Below are positions 5,224 to 10,913 of a stretch of 12,500 nt of DNA, one piece after another (the first letter of the stretch is position 1; the number at the start of each line of letters is the position of its first letter). Origin of the DNA: Symbiodinium natans (taxonomy: Eukaryota > Sar > Dinophyceae > Suessiales > Symbiodiniaceae). Under the pieces are notes generated by a model. That model searched no databases. It had not been told where the DNA came from and was given only the letters and a program-made list of their open reading frames with translations. The DNA lies in NCBI GenBank assembly GCA_905221605.1, contig CAJNDS010002686.1, positions 148,757 through 161,256 of the forward strand. The letters run 5' to 3'. Both the position numbers and the translations under genes were made by a program.

Positions 5224-5343
5224 ATGGGCGCGCTACTTTCCGACCTCAGCAATATCGCCAGTTTCCTGCTCTCTCCCACGGTGGCTCTCCGCTGGTTCCT
5301 GTGCCTTTGCGGGTTTTGCCTTGATTTCTGCTTTGTCTACTAA
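5224..5343 (+). CDS. Small ORF, hydrophobic 39-residue peptide
   Basis: ATG to TAA, 39 codons: M-G-A-L-L-S-D-L-S-N-I-A-S-F-L-L-S-P then a strongly hydrophobic, Cys/Phe-rich second half (W-F-L-C-L-C-G-F-C-L-D-F-C-F) that could span a membrane. The frame is open upstream to 5188. It lies outside the arrays in unique DNA. After the TAA the same frame continues as the ORF at 5356-5451. No homologue recognised; GC content alone could explain the frame. Confidence 0.22.
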   Translation: MGALLSDLSNIASFLLSPTVALRWFLCLCGFCLDFCFVY

Positions 5344-5355
5344 ATCTTGGGTTTC

Positions 5356-5451
5356 ATGTCAGGGCGCACTCTCCTGAAGTCTGATTGGCCGCTCAAGCCA
5401 CCAGCTGACCTAGAGGAATCTGTCTGGAGTCAAGGCATCTCGATGCCGTGA
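5356..5451 (+). CDS. Small ORF, 31 residues, ending at the array edge
   Basis: ATG to TGA: M-S-G-R-T-L-L-K-S-D-W-P-L-K-P-P-A-D-L-E, then W-S-Q-G-I-S. It shares the frame of 5224-5343, separated only by TAA and four codons. CTACTAAAT at 5337-5345 resembles a branch-point sequence and CATGTCAG follows at 5355-5362, so the interval may be an intron end instead. The stem GGCATC-tc-GATGCC (5433-5446) lies at the 3' end. Function unknown. Confidence 0.25.
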   Translation: MSGRTLLKSDWPLKPPADLEESVWSQGISMP

Positions 5452-5510
5452 GGGTTTAGGGTTTCGGTTTAGGGTTTAGGGTTAAGGGTTGAGGGTTTAG
5501 GGTGAGTCGG
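5452..5510 (+). repeat. TTTAGGG block with TTAAGGG/TTGAGGG variants
   Basis: About eight units, half of them mutated. Confidence 0.88.
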
Positions 5511-5559
5511 TAAAGGTATCAACCCTCAACACCTCTACCCGCAGAGTGTTGCCTGATCC

Positions 5560-5631
5560 TCAAGGCACTTTCCGCTTCCCGACCAGGTCCTCCCCCTCAC
5601 CGAGCCGGCCAGCATCGGCAATGTTAATCAT
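5560..5631 (-). CDS. Small coding-like frame (23 codons)
   Basis: Minus strand ATG to TGA: M-I-N-I-A-D-A-G-R-L-G-E-G-E-D-L-V-G-K-R. It lies in the 140-bp island 5511-5651. The ATG sits in the perfect hairpin GGCAATG-ttaat-CATTGCC (5617-5635). The frame is also open upstream to the array edge, so it may be an exon remnant. No family recognised. Confidence 0.2.
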   Translation of the reverse strand: MINIADAGRLGEGEDLVGKRKVP

Positions 5632-5651
5632 TGCCTTACGGATTACGCTAT

Positions 5652-5760
5652 GGTTTAGGGTTTAGGGTTTAGGGTTTAGGGTTTAGGGTTTAGGGTTTAG
5701 GGTTTAGGGTTTAGGGTTTAGGGTTTAGGGCTTAGGGCTTAGGGTTTAGGGTTCAGGCTT
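5652..5760 (+). repeat. TTTAGGG array, about 15 units
   Basis: The first 78 bp are perfect. CTTAGGG and TTCAGGG variants follow towards the right. Confidence 0.96.
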
Positions 5761-6161
5761 CTAGGGTTGAGGGCTTGGAATCCTGCTTCGTCTTGTGTAC
5801 GGATGACAAGCTGATCTCACACTTTTGCGCACGATGCAGAGGTTCGTGGGTCAGTCTCAATCATATTCTGCTCCCTCAAAACCCCTAACCAGCCATGAAA
5901 CCTGCCATCTTGACCCCATGAAACCTGCCATTGCATCAGTGCCCAAACCCCACCTCGCCAAGCAAACCACACCCATCTCGGAAGCTGTCACCGCGCTGAT
6001 GATTCTGTGGGTGTGTCTATGTGGGTGTGTGGGTTTAGGGTTCAGGGTTCAGGGTTTAGGGAAACTTTGGGACTATCTTGAGATTATGGGTCCATGCTCC
6101 AGTGTCCTCAACGTTGTGCCAGTGAGAGAACGGAACTTCGGGCAAGATCATGCGAAAACGC
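5761..6161 (+). other. Unique island with open plus-strand frame and a 23-bp duplication
   Basis: A plus frame is open from 5825 (ATG at 5834) to 6175, 114 codons from the ATG, but its middle (about 6027-6060) is translated telomere-type repeat and its last codons are array. The outer parts (M-Q-R-F-V-G-Q-S-Q-S-Y-S and K-L-W-D-Y-L-E-I-M-G-P-C) look protein-like, possibly two exons. CCATGAAACCTGCCAT occurs at 5893-5908 and 5916-5931, a tandem duplication. A second plus frame ending at 5888 (C-T-D-D-K-L-I-S-H-F-C) competes. Confidence 0.25.
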
Positions 6162-6250
6162 ACCCTAAACCCTAAACCCTAAACCCTAAACCCTAAACCC
6201 TAAACCCTAAACCCTAAACCCTAAACCCTAAACCCTAAACCCTAAACCCT
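6162..6250 (-). repeat. Clean CCCTAAA array, about 13 units
   Basis: Perfect units, ending in CCCTGAA. Confidence 0.96.
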
Positions 6251-6280
6251 GAAGACGCCAAGCACGAGGCCCGCCGGAAG
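6251..6280 (+). CDS. Putative exon end with a consensus donor
   Basis: E-D-A-K-H-E-A-R-R-K followed exactly by AAG|GTGAGC, the best consensus donor in the window. The charged, helix-like decapeptide begins where the array ends. Phase 0 matches the candidate exon at 6458. The candidate intron holds the foldback of 6312-6444. Confidence 0.32.
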
Positions 6281-6311
6281 GTGAGCTCGGCCTCAGGGTT
6301 TGGGGCTCATA

Positions 6312-6444
6312 AGTTGGGATGATCCCCCTTATACGAACAGTCCTTACTAGGGTTTAGGGTTTAGGGTTTAGGGATTGTATTGGGGGGGGGGGGGTACTAT
6401 TATCCCGATTAAGGACTGTTAGTATAAGGGGGAACATCCCAACT
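6312..6444. mobile_element. Second foldback element, 35-bp arms, with TTTAGGG units in the loop
   Basis: The left arm 6312-6346 (AGTTGGGATGATCCCCCTTA...) and right arm 6410-6444 are inverted copies matching at 33 of 35 positions. The loop holds three to four TTTAGGG units (6349-6373) and a run of 13 G. The arms share no sequence with the CTTGGAGG family. No evident target-site duplication and no coding capacity. It lies between two candidate plus-strand exons in phase 0. Confidence 0.8.
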
Positions 6445-6457
6445 CGTACGTGTTGAG

Positions 6458-6514
6458 GCTCTTGAAGGAGTTTTGCGGATTTTGGGGCTAGGGGCTGGAG
6501 GCTGGGATCCCTAA
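6458..6514 (+). CDS. Putative terminal exon (18 codons)
   Basis: After TGTTGAG|G the frame gives A-L-E-G-V-L-R-I-L-G-L-G-A-G-G-W-D-P and TAA at the array edge. Phase fits 6251-6280. The acceptor lacks a clear pyrimidine tract. Confidence 0.22.
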   Translation, partial: ALEGVLRILGLGAGGWDP

Positions 6515-6547
6515 ACCCTAAACCCTAAACCCTACACCCTAAACCCC
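6511..6547 (-). repeat. Short CCCTAAA array
   Basis: Five units, one CCCTACA. Confidence 0.92.
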
Positions 6548-6622
6548 GTGTAAGGCTTCCGGCCACCGGCATGGCCACGCAACGGCCACAAGAGCCTGCG
6601 CTCTTGGGACCTTCAACGCGGA
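6545..6622 (-). CDS. Putative exon ending at an array donor
   Basis: Minus strand: CTTCCTCCAAAAG precedes 25 open codons with R-V-E-G-P-K-S-A-G-S-C-G-R-C-V-A-M-P-V-A, ending ACACGGG|GTTTAGGG. Further upstream the same frame is open (L-P-P-K). C-G-R-C is suggestive but too short to assign. Confidence 0.27.
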
Positions 6623-6636
6623 CTTTTGGAGGAAGT

Positions 6637-6685
6637 TTACGAAAATGAGGGTTTAGGGTTTAGGGTTTTGGGGGGGCTTACGAAA
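6637..6685. repeat. Two to three TTTAGGG units flanked by TTACGAAA direct repeats
   Basis: TTACGAAA at 6637-6644 and 6678-6685, with similar flanks (AAnTnAGGG following each), brackets a short TTTAGGG insert (6649-6670). It looks like an insertion with duplication of the target. Confidence 0.5.
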
Positions 6686-6916
6686 CTAAGGGGACCCCCC
6701 TCTGAGATAGACCCCCAAAGAGCAGGATTCCCTTATAAATAATAAAAGGACCCCATTAGAAAAATGGGGGAACCCACATTTGTTGGTTTCGCATGGGACC
6801 CCAATAAGGTACCCTGAATTTTGGGGAACTCTCATTTTGGTTTCGACGCATGCACCACTTGAAGAGCTCCAAAGGTGGCTCGGAACATGAGGCGGACCGT
6901 TCCTTTACCACTCTGG
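6686..6916. other. Unique island with GGACCCC repeats and a hairpin
   Basis: GGACCCC occurs at 6692, 6748 and 6796. CCCCATT-agaaa-AATGGGG is a perfect 7-bp stem (6751-6769). TTGGTTTCG recurs near 6783 and 6838. The TTCAGGGTAC word (minus strand, about 6811-6820) is shared with the foldback family. No gene seen. Confidence 0.4.
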
Positions 6917-7065
6917 GTAGGGTTTAGGGTTTAGGGTTTAGTTTTTTTTTTGCATGGGTTTAGGGCTTAGGGTTTAGGGTTTAGGGTTCAGGGTTTAGGG
7001 TTTAGGGTTGAGGGTTTAGGCTTCAGGGTTTCGGGTCTAGTAGGGTTTAGGGTTGAGGGCTATTT
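6917..7065 (+). repeat. TTTAGGG array broken by a poly-T run
   Basis: Clean units, then nine T (6942-6950), then TTTAGGG/TTCAGGG/TTGAGGG units, fading at about 7065. Confidence 0.9.
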
Positions 7066-7360
7066 AGGGTGTAGGTCTCTGTGAAGAACGACATCGGCCT
7101 GCCTGCAGATCGGGCAGAAGGAACATGAACCAGACCCTACAGCTGCAGCTGAGAGCCACAAAACCCCGGGAAATCGAAACAAGAGAGAGAGCCTGCATAC
7201 AGAGAACCGGAGATCAGATTCTCTCGCGCCCCCGAGCGCCCGAGATTCTCATGGGAACCATGAACCCCTTTCACCCCAGAAAGACCCCAAAGCAACACCC
7301 CCCAAAAGACCAGTTAAGTGCCTCTTGAGCCGTGTTCCTGGTGGATACGTTGGCAACATC
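7066..7360 (+). other. Unique island with a 67-codon ATG frame
   Basis: The plus frame 7125-7328 starts at a true ATG (M-N-Q-T-L-Q-L-Q-L-R-A-T-K-P-R-E) and ends with TGA. It is Arg/Pro/Gln-rich with no domain I can name. Upstream, V-K-N-D-I-G-L-P-A-D-R-A-E-G (from about 7081) is another open frame. Composition is unlike the arrays, so the island is not repeat-derived. Gene status undecided. Confidence 0.25.
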
Positions 7361-7390
7361 CCTAAACCCTAAACCCTAAACCCTAAACCC
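7360..7390 (-). repeat. Short CCCTAAA array
   Basis: Four clean units, directly before the candidate exon at 7399. Confidence 0.93.
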
Positions 7391-7398
7391 ATCTCCAG

Positions 7399-7613
7399 AC
7401 TTGCGGTTGGCCCCTGGTTTTGTCTTGTCGCAAGGCACTTCAAAGCGCAGCTCTCTCCAAAATTCGGCCCCTGCGTCCGGGCCATCACTTGCCTCGGATG
7501 CCCATGCCCCTGTGACAGGCTATGCCATACAAGCCGTCGCAGTCGCCTGTTGCGACGAGGCGAGCCTTCCGCCGCCGAACTGCAAAGAAGAAACCCAGAC
7601 TCCCAGGCCCTAA
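7399..7613 (+). CDS. Putative exon (about 71 codons)
   Basis: After CCCATCTCCAG the frame is open for 70 codons from 7401 and ends TAA at 7613; most codons end in C or G. It is Ala/Ser/Pro-rich: L-A-P-G-F-V-L-S-Q-G-T-S-K-R, later Y-A-I-Q-A-V-A-V-A-C-C-D-E-A. The lack of an ATG and the AG upstream favour an exon over a small ORF. GAG|GCGAGC (about 7559) could be a GC donor. The opposite strand is also open. No family recognised. Confidence 0.33.
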
Positions 7614-7639
7614 CAACGCTAAAAGCCCTAAAAGCCTCA

Positions 7640-7702
7640 AAGACCTAAAACCCGAAACCCTAAACCCCAAACCCTAAACCCTAAACCCTCAACCCTAAAC
7701 CC
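7640..7702 (-). repeat. CCCTAAA array with variants
   Basis: CCCGAAA, CCCTAAA, CCCCAAA and CCCTCAA units; the left edge is decayed. Confidence 0.88.
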
Positions 7703-7726
7703 ACAACCAAACACGCAACTTACGAG

Positions 7727-7816
7727 GCACACAAGGCAGGGAGGCCGGCCCGCTTTGCAGACCTCACCTTAGTTGCTGACTTCATAAGCCACCAAAAAGT
7801 GTACACTTTCAGTTCT
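7727..7816 (+). CDS. Putative internal exon (30 codons)
   Basis: Plus frame after TTACGAG: A-H-K-A-G-R-P-A-R-F-A-D-L-T-L-V-A-D-F-I then S-H-Q-K-V-Y-T-F-S-S, ending TCT|GTAGAC in phase 0. The next candidate exon (7885) starts in phase 0. The 68-bp interval would be a short intron holding five CCCTAAA units. Read without splicing, the frame stops at 7834 inside the array. The peptide looks like a real protein, family unknown. Confidence 0.36.
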
Positions 7817-7890
7817 GTAGACCCTAAACCCTAAACCCTAAACCCTAAACCCTAAACCAAAAAGTGCAAAGTGTACTCATTCAGCTACTA
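7791..7890. repeat. CCCTAAA array bracketed by diverged direct repeats
   Basis: ACCAAAAAGTG occurs at 7791-7801 and 7856-7866. AAAGTGTAC..TTCAG occurs at 7797-7812 and 7868-7884, the right copy with a small extra duplication. Between them are five clean CCCTAAA units (7821-7858). The layout is that of an insertion with target duplication, and it coincides with the candidate intron 7817-7884. Confidence 0.6.
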
Positions 7891-7967
7891 AGTCACGACG
7901 GCGCAGCATCGCCGGATCTGCTCGCGGCGTTTGGTGGCTTGTCGGTCATGGGCCTCCCGGAATTTGG
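7885..7967 (+). CDS. Putative internal exon (27 codons), array-derived donor
   Basis: GTACTCATTCAG is followed by L-L-S-H-D-G-A-A-S-P-D-L-L-A-A-F-G-G-L-S then V-M-G-L-P-E-F, ending TTTGG|GTTGAGGGTTT, so the first telomere-like unit gives the donor. Phase 0 at the start fits 7727-7816. Phase 2 at the end fits G|TGG after GGGCAG at 8080, which would end the protein at 8105. The best internally consistent exon set on the plus strand; function unknown. Confidence 0.37.
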
Positions 7968-8077
7968 GTTGAGGGTTTATGGGGTTTGGGGTTTATGGGG
8001 TTTGGGGTTTGGGGTTTGGGGTTTGGGGTTTGGGGTTTGGGGTTTAGGGTTTAGGGTTTAGGGTTTAGGGTTTAGGG
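7968..8077 (+). repeat. TTTGGGG then TTTAGGG array
   Basis: 7980-8044 is an almost pure TTTGGGG run, followed by five clean TTTAGGG units. The sharp border between two homogeneous blocks points to independent local expansions. Confidence 0.95.
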
Positions 8078-8317
8078 CAGGTGGTCAGAGTGGTGTTCGG
8101 CTTGAGGGTAGCAGCGTAGGGTAAGAGTGACTCTCAGGCTTGCAGGGGTATTTGCTTGCGGCTGCAGAGGGCACCAAGGAGGTCGGACAGCGCCTACCGC
8201 CCTTCTCAGTGTTTCGACAAGGTGTTCCCCAAAACGCACTTGCATACACATCAGGTTCGTACTCGCAGGCTCATGGGTAGCTACACGTAAGGCTATGCTC
8301 ATGGTAACGATACTCAT
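8078..8317 (-). other. Unique 240-bp island with several overlapping open frames
   Basis: A minus frame from a true ATG at 8317 runs 81 codons to 8072 (V-R-F-G-E-H-L-V-E-T-L-R-R-A-V). A plus frame of 56 codons ending TAA at 8289 includes C-F-D-K-V-F-P-K-T-H-L-H-T-H-Q-V-R. A third plus frame (8127-8354) is also open. Openness in three frames means none can be chosen from sequence alone. Confidence 0.25.
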
Positions 8318-8346
8318 AACCCTAAACCCTAAACCCTATTTAGGGT
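8317..8346. repeat. Short CCCTAAA block turning at ACCCTA-tt-TAGGGT
   Basis: Three units, then an orientation turn at 8333-8346, leading directly into a truncated foldback element. Confidence 0.85.
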
Positions 8347-8385
8347 ACTTCTAACCCTTTTCATAACTACCAATGAACCACCAAG
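8345..8385. mobile_element. Truncated foldback element copy
   Basis: On the minus strand it reads CTTGGTGGTTCATTGGTAGTTATGA..., a diverged copy of the family end. The rest is replaced by the telomere-type block at its left. Confidence 0.6.
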
Positions 8386-8397
8386 TATGGGCACCCG

Positions 8398-8488
8398 AAC
8401 CCTAAACCCTAAACCCTAAACCCTAAACCCTAAACCCTAAACCCTGAACCCCAAAACCCTAAACCCTGAACCCTAAACCCTAAACCCC
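8398..8488 (-). repeat. CCCTAAA array with CCCTGAA variants
   Basis: About 13 units, the right half variable. Confidence 0.94.
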
Positions 8489-8577
8489 ACACCCCACACC
8501 ATCAAACCCCGGCCTGCTGGGCCTTCTCAAGGCGGCAGACCTCGCAACACTGCAGCACCTAAACCCCACTTGGAGGT
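8489..8577 (+). CDS. Coding-like island running into a foldback element end
   Basis: Plus frame: G-L-L-G-L-L-K-A-A-D-L-A-T-L-Q-H-L then N-P-T-W, open to TTGGAG|GTTCAGGG, where the foldback end supplies AG|GT. The minus strand also has an open frame (L-Q-C-C-E-V-C-R-L-E-K-A). A Leu/Ala-rich helix; no family can be assigned. Confidence 0.2.
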
Positions 8578-8751
8578 TCAGGGTACTTATAGCCCAATTA
8601 TAGCTGTTTAGGGTTTAGGGTTTAGGGTTTAGGGTTTGGGGTTTAGCGTTTAGGGTTTAGGGTTTAGGGGGACTCATAAGCCCCCCAAGTCCCCTAAGTA
8701 GGTTATAAGCAGATTTACAAGTGTGGTTATAAGTACCCATGAACCTCCAAG
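8569..8751. mobile_element. Foldback element with an internal TTTAGGG array
   Basis: The left end CTTGGAGGTTCAGGGTACTT starts at 8569. The right end AAGTACCCATGAACCTCCAAG, 8731-8751, is its inverse with a two-base indel. Both are followed inward by TATAgCC/GGTTATA. The middle (8607-8669) is nine TTTAGGG-type units, absent from the copy at 3303-3448, so the array was gained inside the element. No target-site duplication is evident. Confidence 0.75.
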
Positions 8752-8768
8752 CAAGCACCCTAAATCCC

Positions 8769-8840
8769 CTTGGAGGTCCATCCCCTTAAGTACCCTCATC
8801 GGGTTATAGCTGGGTTAGAAATACAGTTAGAATTGGGTTG
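8769..8840. mobile_element. Internally deleted foldback copy
   Basis: Starts CTTGGAGGTCCAT, then jumps to the family's central sequence CCCCTTAAGTACCCT and continues GGGTTATAGC...AATTGGG, matching 3362-3424 of the complete copy in order. The far terminal repeat is missing. Confidence 0.55.
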
Positions 8841-8847
8841 CCTAAGT

Positions 8848-8962
8848 CCCCTAATATAGGGGTCGGAAGAATTACTAATAGTGTTCCCTTGAGGTCCCTT
8901 TATGGTCATTCTGTAATTAAACATCCGAGAAAACCCGATTCTACTTATTCAGGCCCCTATAT
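8848..8962. repeat. Imperfect inverted repeat, possible third foldback
   Basis: ATATAGGGG (8854-8862) and CCCCTATAT (8954-8962) are exact inverses, with partial similarity continuing inward for about 10 more bases. The left end overlaps the small palindrome CCCCTA-ata-TAGGGG (8848-8862). The interior is AT-richer unique DNA. Confidence 0.45.
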
Positions 8963-9233
8963 CAACCCCAACCCCGAACCCCCAAACCCCGAAACCCTAA
9001 ACCCTAAACCCCGAAACACTAAACCCTTGTCACTATGTAAAGCTTACGCCACAGCCACAACAAAGCCAAGCCTCTTCACCCTCCAACCCTCAACCCTGAA
9101 CACTGAACCCTGAACCCTGAACCCTGAACCCTGAACCCTGAACCCTAAACCCTAAACCCTAAACCCTAAACCCTAAACCCTAAACCCTAAACCCTAAACC
9201 CTAAAACCTAAACCCTAAACCCTAAACCCTACA
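8963..9233 (-). repeat. C-rich array with a CCCTGAA block
   Basis: 8963-9030 is decayed CCCCGAA/CCCTAAA, 9031-9085 unique, 9090-9146 a homogeneous CCCTGAA run, and 9144-9233 clean CCCTAAA with one shortened unit. Confidence 0.93.
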
Positions 9234-9327
9234 CCAGCCGGGTGGCCAAGGCTCGCAGGCGGCCCAGTTGGCGACTGAGCCGCACGGTGGCCGCGGCCTC
9301 TGCGCGGGCGCGGCGCTGGAGTGCAGA
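9229..9327 (-). CDS. Coding-like GC-rich island, possible terminal exon
   Basis: Minus strand: GATGCACCTAG|G then 32 codons and TAG: S-A-L-Q-R-R-A-R-A-E-A-A-A-T-V-R-L-S-R-Q then L-G-R-L-R-A-L-A-T-R-L-V, an Arg/Ala/Leu amphipathic helix pattern. The stop lies exactly at the array edge. The other two minus frames are open too because the island is very GC-rich, so the call rests on the acceptor and helix pattern only. Confidence 0.25.
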   Translation of the reverse strand, partial: SALQRRARAEAAATVRLSRQLGRLRALATRLV

Positions 9328-9344
9328 CCTAGGTGCATCCCGGG

Positions 9345-9812
9345 GTTGGGGTTTAGGGTTTAGGGTTTAGGGTCTAGGCTTCAGGGTTCAGGGTTCAGGG
9401 TTCAGGGTTTGGGGTTTGGGGTTTGGGGTTTGGGGTTTGGGGTTTGGGGTTTGGGGTTTGGGGTTTGGGGTTTGGCGTTCGGGGTGTGGGCTTTGGGGTT
9501 TAAAGGGTTTGGGTTGGGGTTCGGTTGAAGGTTTGGGGCTTGAGGTTTAAGGGCTTGGGTTTGCGGATTTGTGTTCAGGGTTTGAGGTTTTGGGTTTCAG
9601 GATGGGGATTAACGCTTCGGGTTTTGGGCTTAAGGTTCGGGATTTGGAGGTTTGCGGTTTTGGGTTTGAGGTTTGAGGTTTGGGGTGTGGGGTTTGGGGT
9701 TTGGGGTTTGGTGCTTAGGGTTCGGGGTCTAAGGTTTTGGGGCTTAGGGGTTGGGGTTCCAGGTTTGCGGCTTAGGTTGTACGGTTTAGGGTTCAAGGTT
9801 TGGGTTTCGGGC
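9345..9812 (+). repeat. Long degenerate G-rich array (TTTAGGG, TTCAGGG, TTTGGGG)
   Basis: About 470 bp. It contains a near-pure TTTGGGG run (9408-9474), then mostly 6-8-base units of highly mutated sequence to 9812. Both strands are open over 200 bp or more and give G-L-G-F-R-V or N-P-K-P-Q repeats, an artefact of a 7-base period lacking stops in some mutated registers. 9813-9855 is a short pyrimidine-rich unique piece. Confidence 0.93.
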
Positions 9813-9856
9813 TGTCTTTCTCGAGGTTTGTTCCGTTCCTCTTTCTTTGGGCAATC

Positions 9857-10053
9857 TACCCTAAACCCTAAACCCTAAACCCTAAGCCCTAAACCCTAAA
9901 CCCTAAACCCTAAACCCTAAACCCTAAACCCTAAACCCTAAACCCTAAACCCTAAACCCTAACCTAAACCCTAAACCCTAAACCCTAAACCCTAAACCCT
10001 AAACCCTAAACCCTAAACCCTAAACCCTAAACCCTAAACCCTAAACCCTAAAC
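9857..10053 (-). repeat. Longest clean CCCTAAA array, about 28 units
   Basis: Nearly perfect over 197 bp; one CCCTAAG unit and one shortened unit (AACCTAAA near 9961). Confidence 0.97.
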
Positions 10054-10315
10054 AAAGAAGAGAGGCCCGCCTGTCATCCCCAAGGCCAAAACCCCGAAAC
10101 ACCAAACCCTGAAACCCCCACACCAACCCTGAACCATAAACCCCCAAACCCCCGACCCCAAACAGTAAACCCCCTAAACCCTAAACCCTAAACCCTAAAC
10201 CCTAAACCCTAAACCCTAAACCCTAAACCCTAAACCTAAACCCTAAACCCTGAACCCTAAACCCTAAACCCTAAACCCCTAAACCCTAAACCCCTAAACC
10301 CTAAATAACCCTAAA
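10054..10315 (-). repeat. Decayed C-rich stretch followed by CCCTAAA array
   Basis: 10054-10160 is 25 bp of unique DNA and then decayed C-rich words. 10161-10310 is a CCCTAAA array with two CCCCTAAA units and one shortened unit. No gene. Confidence 0.9.
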
Positions 10316-10321
10316 ACTCAG

Positions 10322-10401
10322 CTCCCCACTGCGCCCGGCGCCGCGTGCGCTGCGTGTCGAGTCTGGGCATGCAGCCTGTGGAGAACTTCTGGCAGCTGAG
10401 G
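10322..10401 (+). CDS. Putative internal exon (26 codons)
   Basis: AAAACTCAG is followed by two bases and 26 open codons with R-R-R-V-R-C-V-S-S-L-G-M-Q-P-V-E-N-F-W-Q, ending CTGAGG|GTTTAGGG, again an array-derived donor. The minus strand is open as well (L-P-E-V-L-H-R-L-H-A-Q). Family unknown. Confidence 0.27.
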
Positions 10402-10510
10402 GTTTAGGGTTTAGGGTTTAGGGTTTAGGGGCTTTCTGTTTGGGGTTGGGGGTTTAGGGTTTAGGGTTTGGGTTTGGGGTTTAGCGTTTAGGGTTCAGGG
10501 TTGAGGGTGT
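10400..10510 (+). repeat. TTTAGGG array with TTTGGGG variants
   Basis: Four clean units, a short break at 10430-10450, then variable units fading at about 10510. Confidence 0.9.
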
Positions 10511-10628
10511 GTAGTGACTACAGTCAACCCTAAAACCCCCCCTAAAGCATCCAAAACACTCAAACACTTAAACCCCCGACACGCAAAAACCCCAACACCA
10601 CCGCACCCTCCACCCCCCGCCCCCCCCA
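10511..10628. other. C-rich decayed stretch, no gene seen
   Basis: Poly-C runs and CCCTAAA-like words leading into a nine-C run near 10618-10627, which borders the AT-rich island. Confidence 0.6.
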
Positions 10629-10808
10629 AAAGAGATAATGTAATATATAAATGTGTATATAAGTATAAAGATTCAAGAAAATAAATAAACTCATAATCAA
10701 TAAATAGAAATATATATATGAATACAAATATAAACATAAATATTTTTAATACTTTTTTCATAAATAGAAAATAACTCAATGAATAAACATATGTATATAT
10801 ATATATAC
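10629..10808. other. AT-rich island
   Basis: About 180 bp of A/T-dominated DNA in a GC-rich region, bordered on both sides by C-rich runs. ATAAATAGAAA recurs 60 bp apart (10700-10710, 10760-10770), so it may be an old duplication. On the minus strand ATTTATGTTTA (10731-10741) fits the yeast ARS consensus WTTTAYRTTTW, though that motif has no proven role outside yeasts. Possible organelle-derived insert, matrix attachment or origin-like DNA. No ORF is credible. Confidence 0.7.
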
Positions 10809-10913
10809 CCCCAAAATCCCCCAAAGCAAACGTAAACCCCCCAAAAACCCAAACCTGAAACCTTTGCACCCTAAACCCATAAGCCCCTCCCCCCCCCCCC
10901 CCTCCTCTCCCCC

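Noticed and set aside
7968-8061. Tail of a 65-codon ORF with G-V-W-G-L-G-F
   Set aside because: The tail is translated TTTGGGG repeat; only the first part up to 7967 has independent coding character.
8838-9113. 91-codon plus ORF ending in N-P-K-P-type repeats
   Set aside because: Starts in a foldback-like region at a non-ATG codon and continues into array; chance openness.
9525-9878. 117-codon plus ORF and 73-codon minus ORF (G-L-G-F-R-V / N-P-K-P-Q repeats)
   Set aside because: Both are translations of mutated 7-base repeat units; the protein repeat only mirrors the DNA period. Similar predicted proteins from other repeat regions would be artefacts too.
10495-10869. 124-codon minus ORF over the AT-rich island
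   Set aside because: Composition follows AT-rich and poly-C DNA (Phe/Tyr/Ile and Gly runs); no sign of a real protein.
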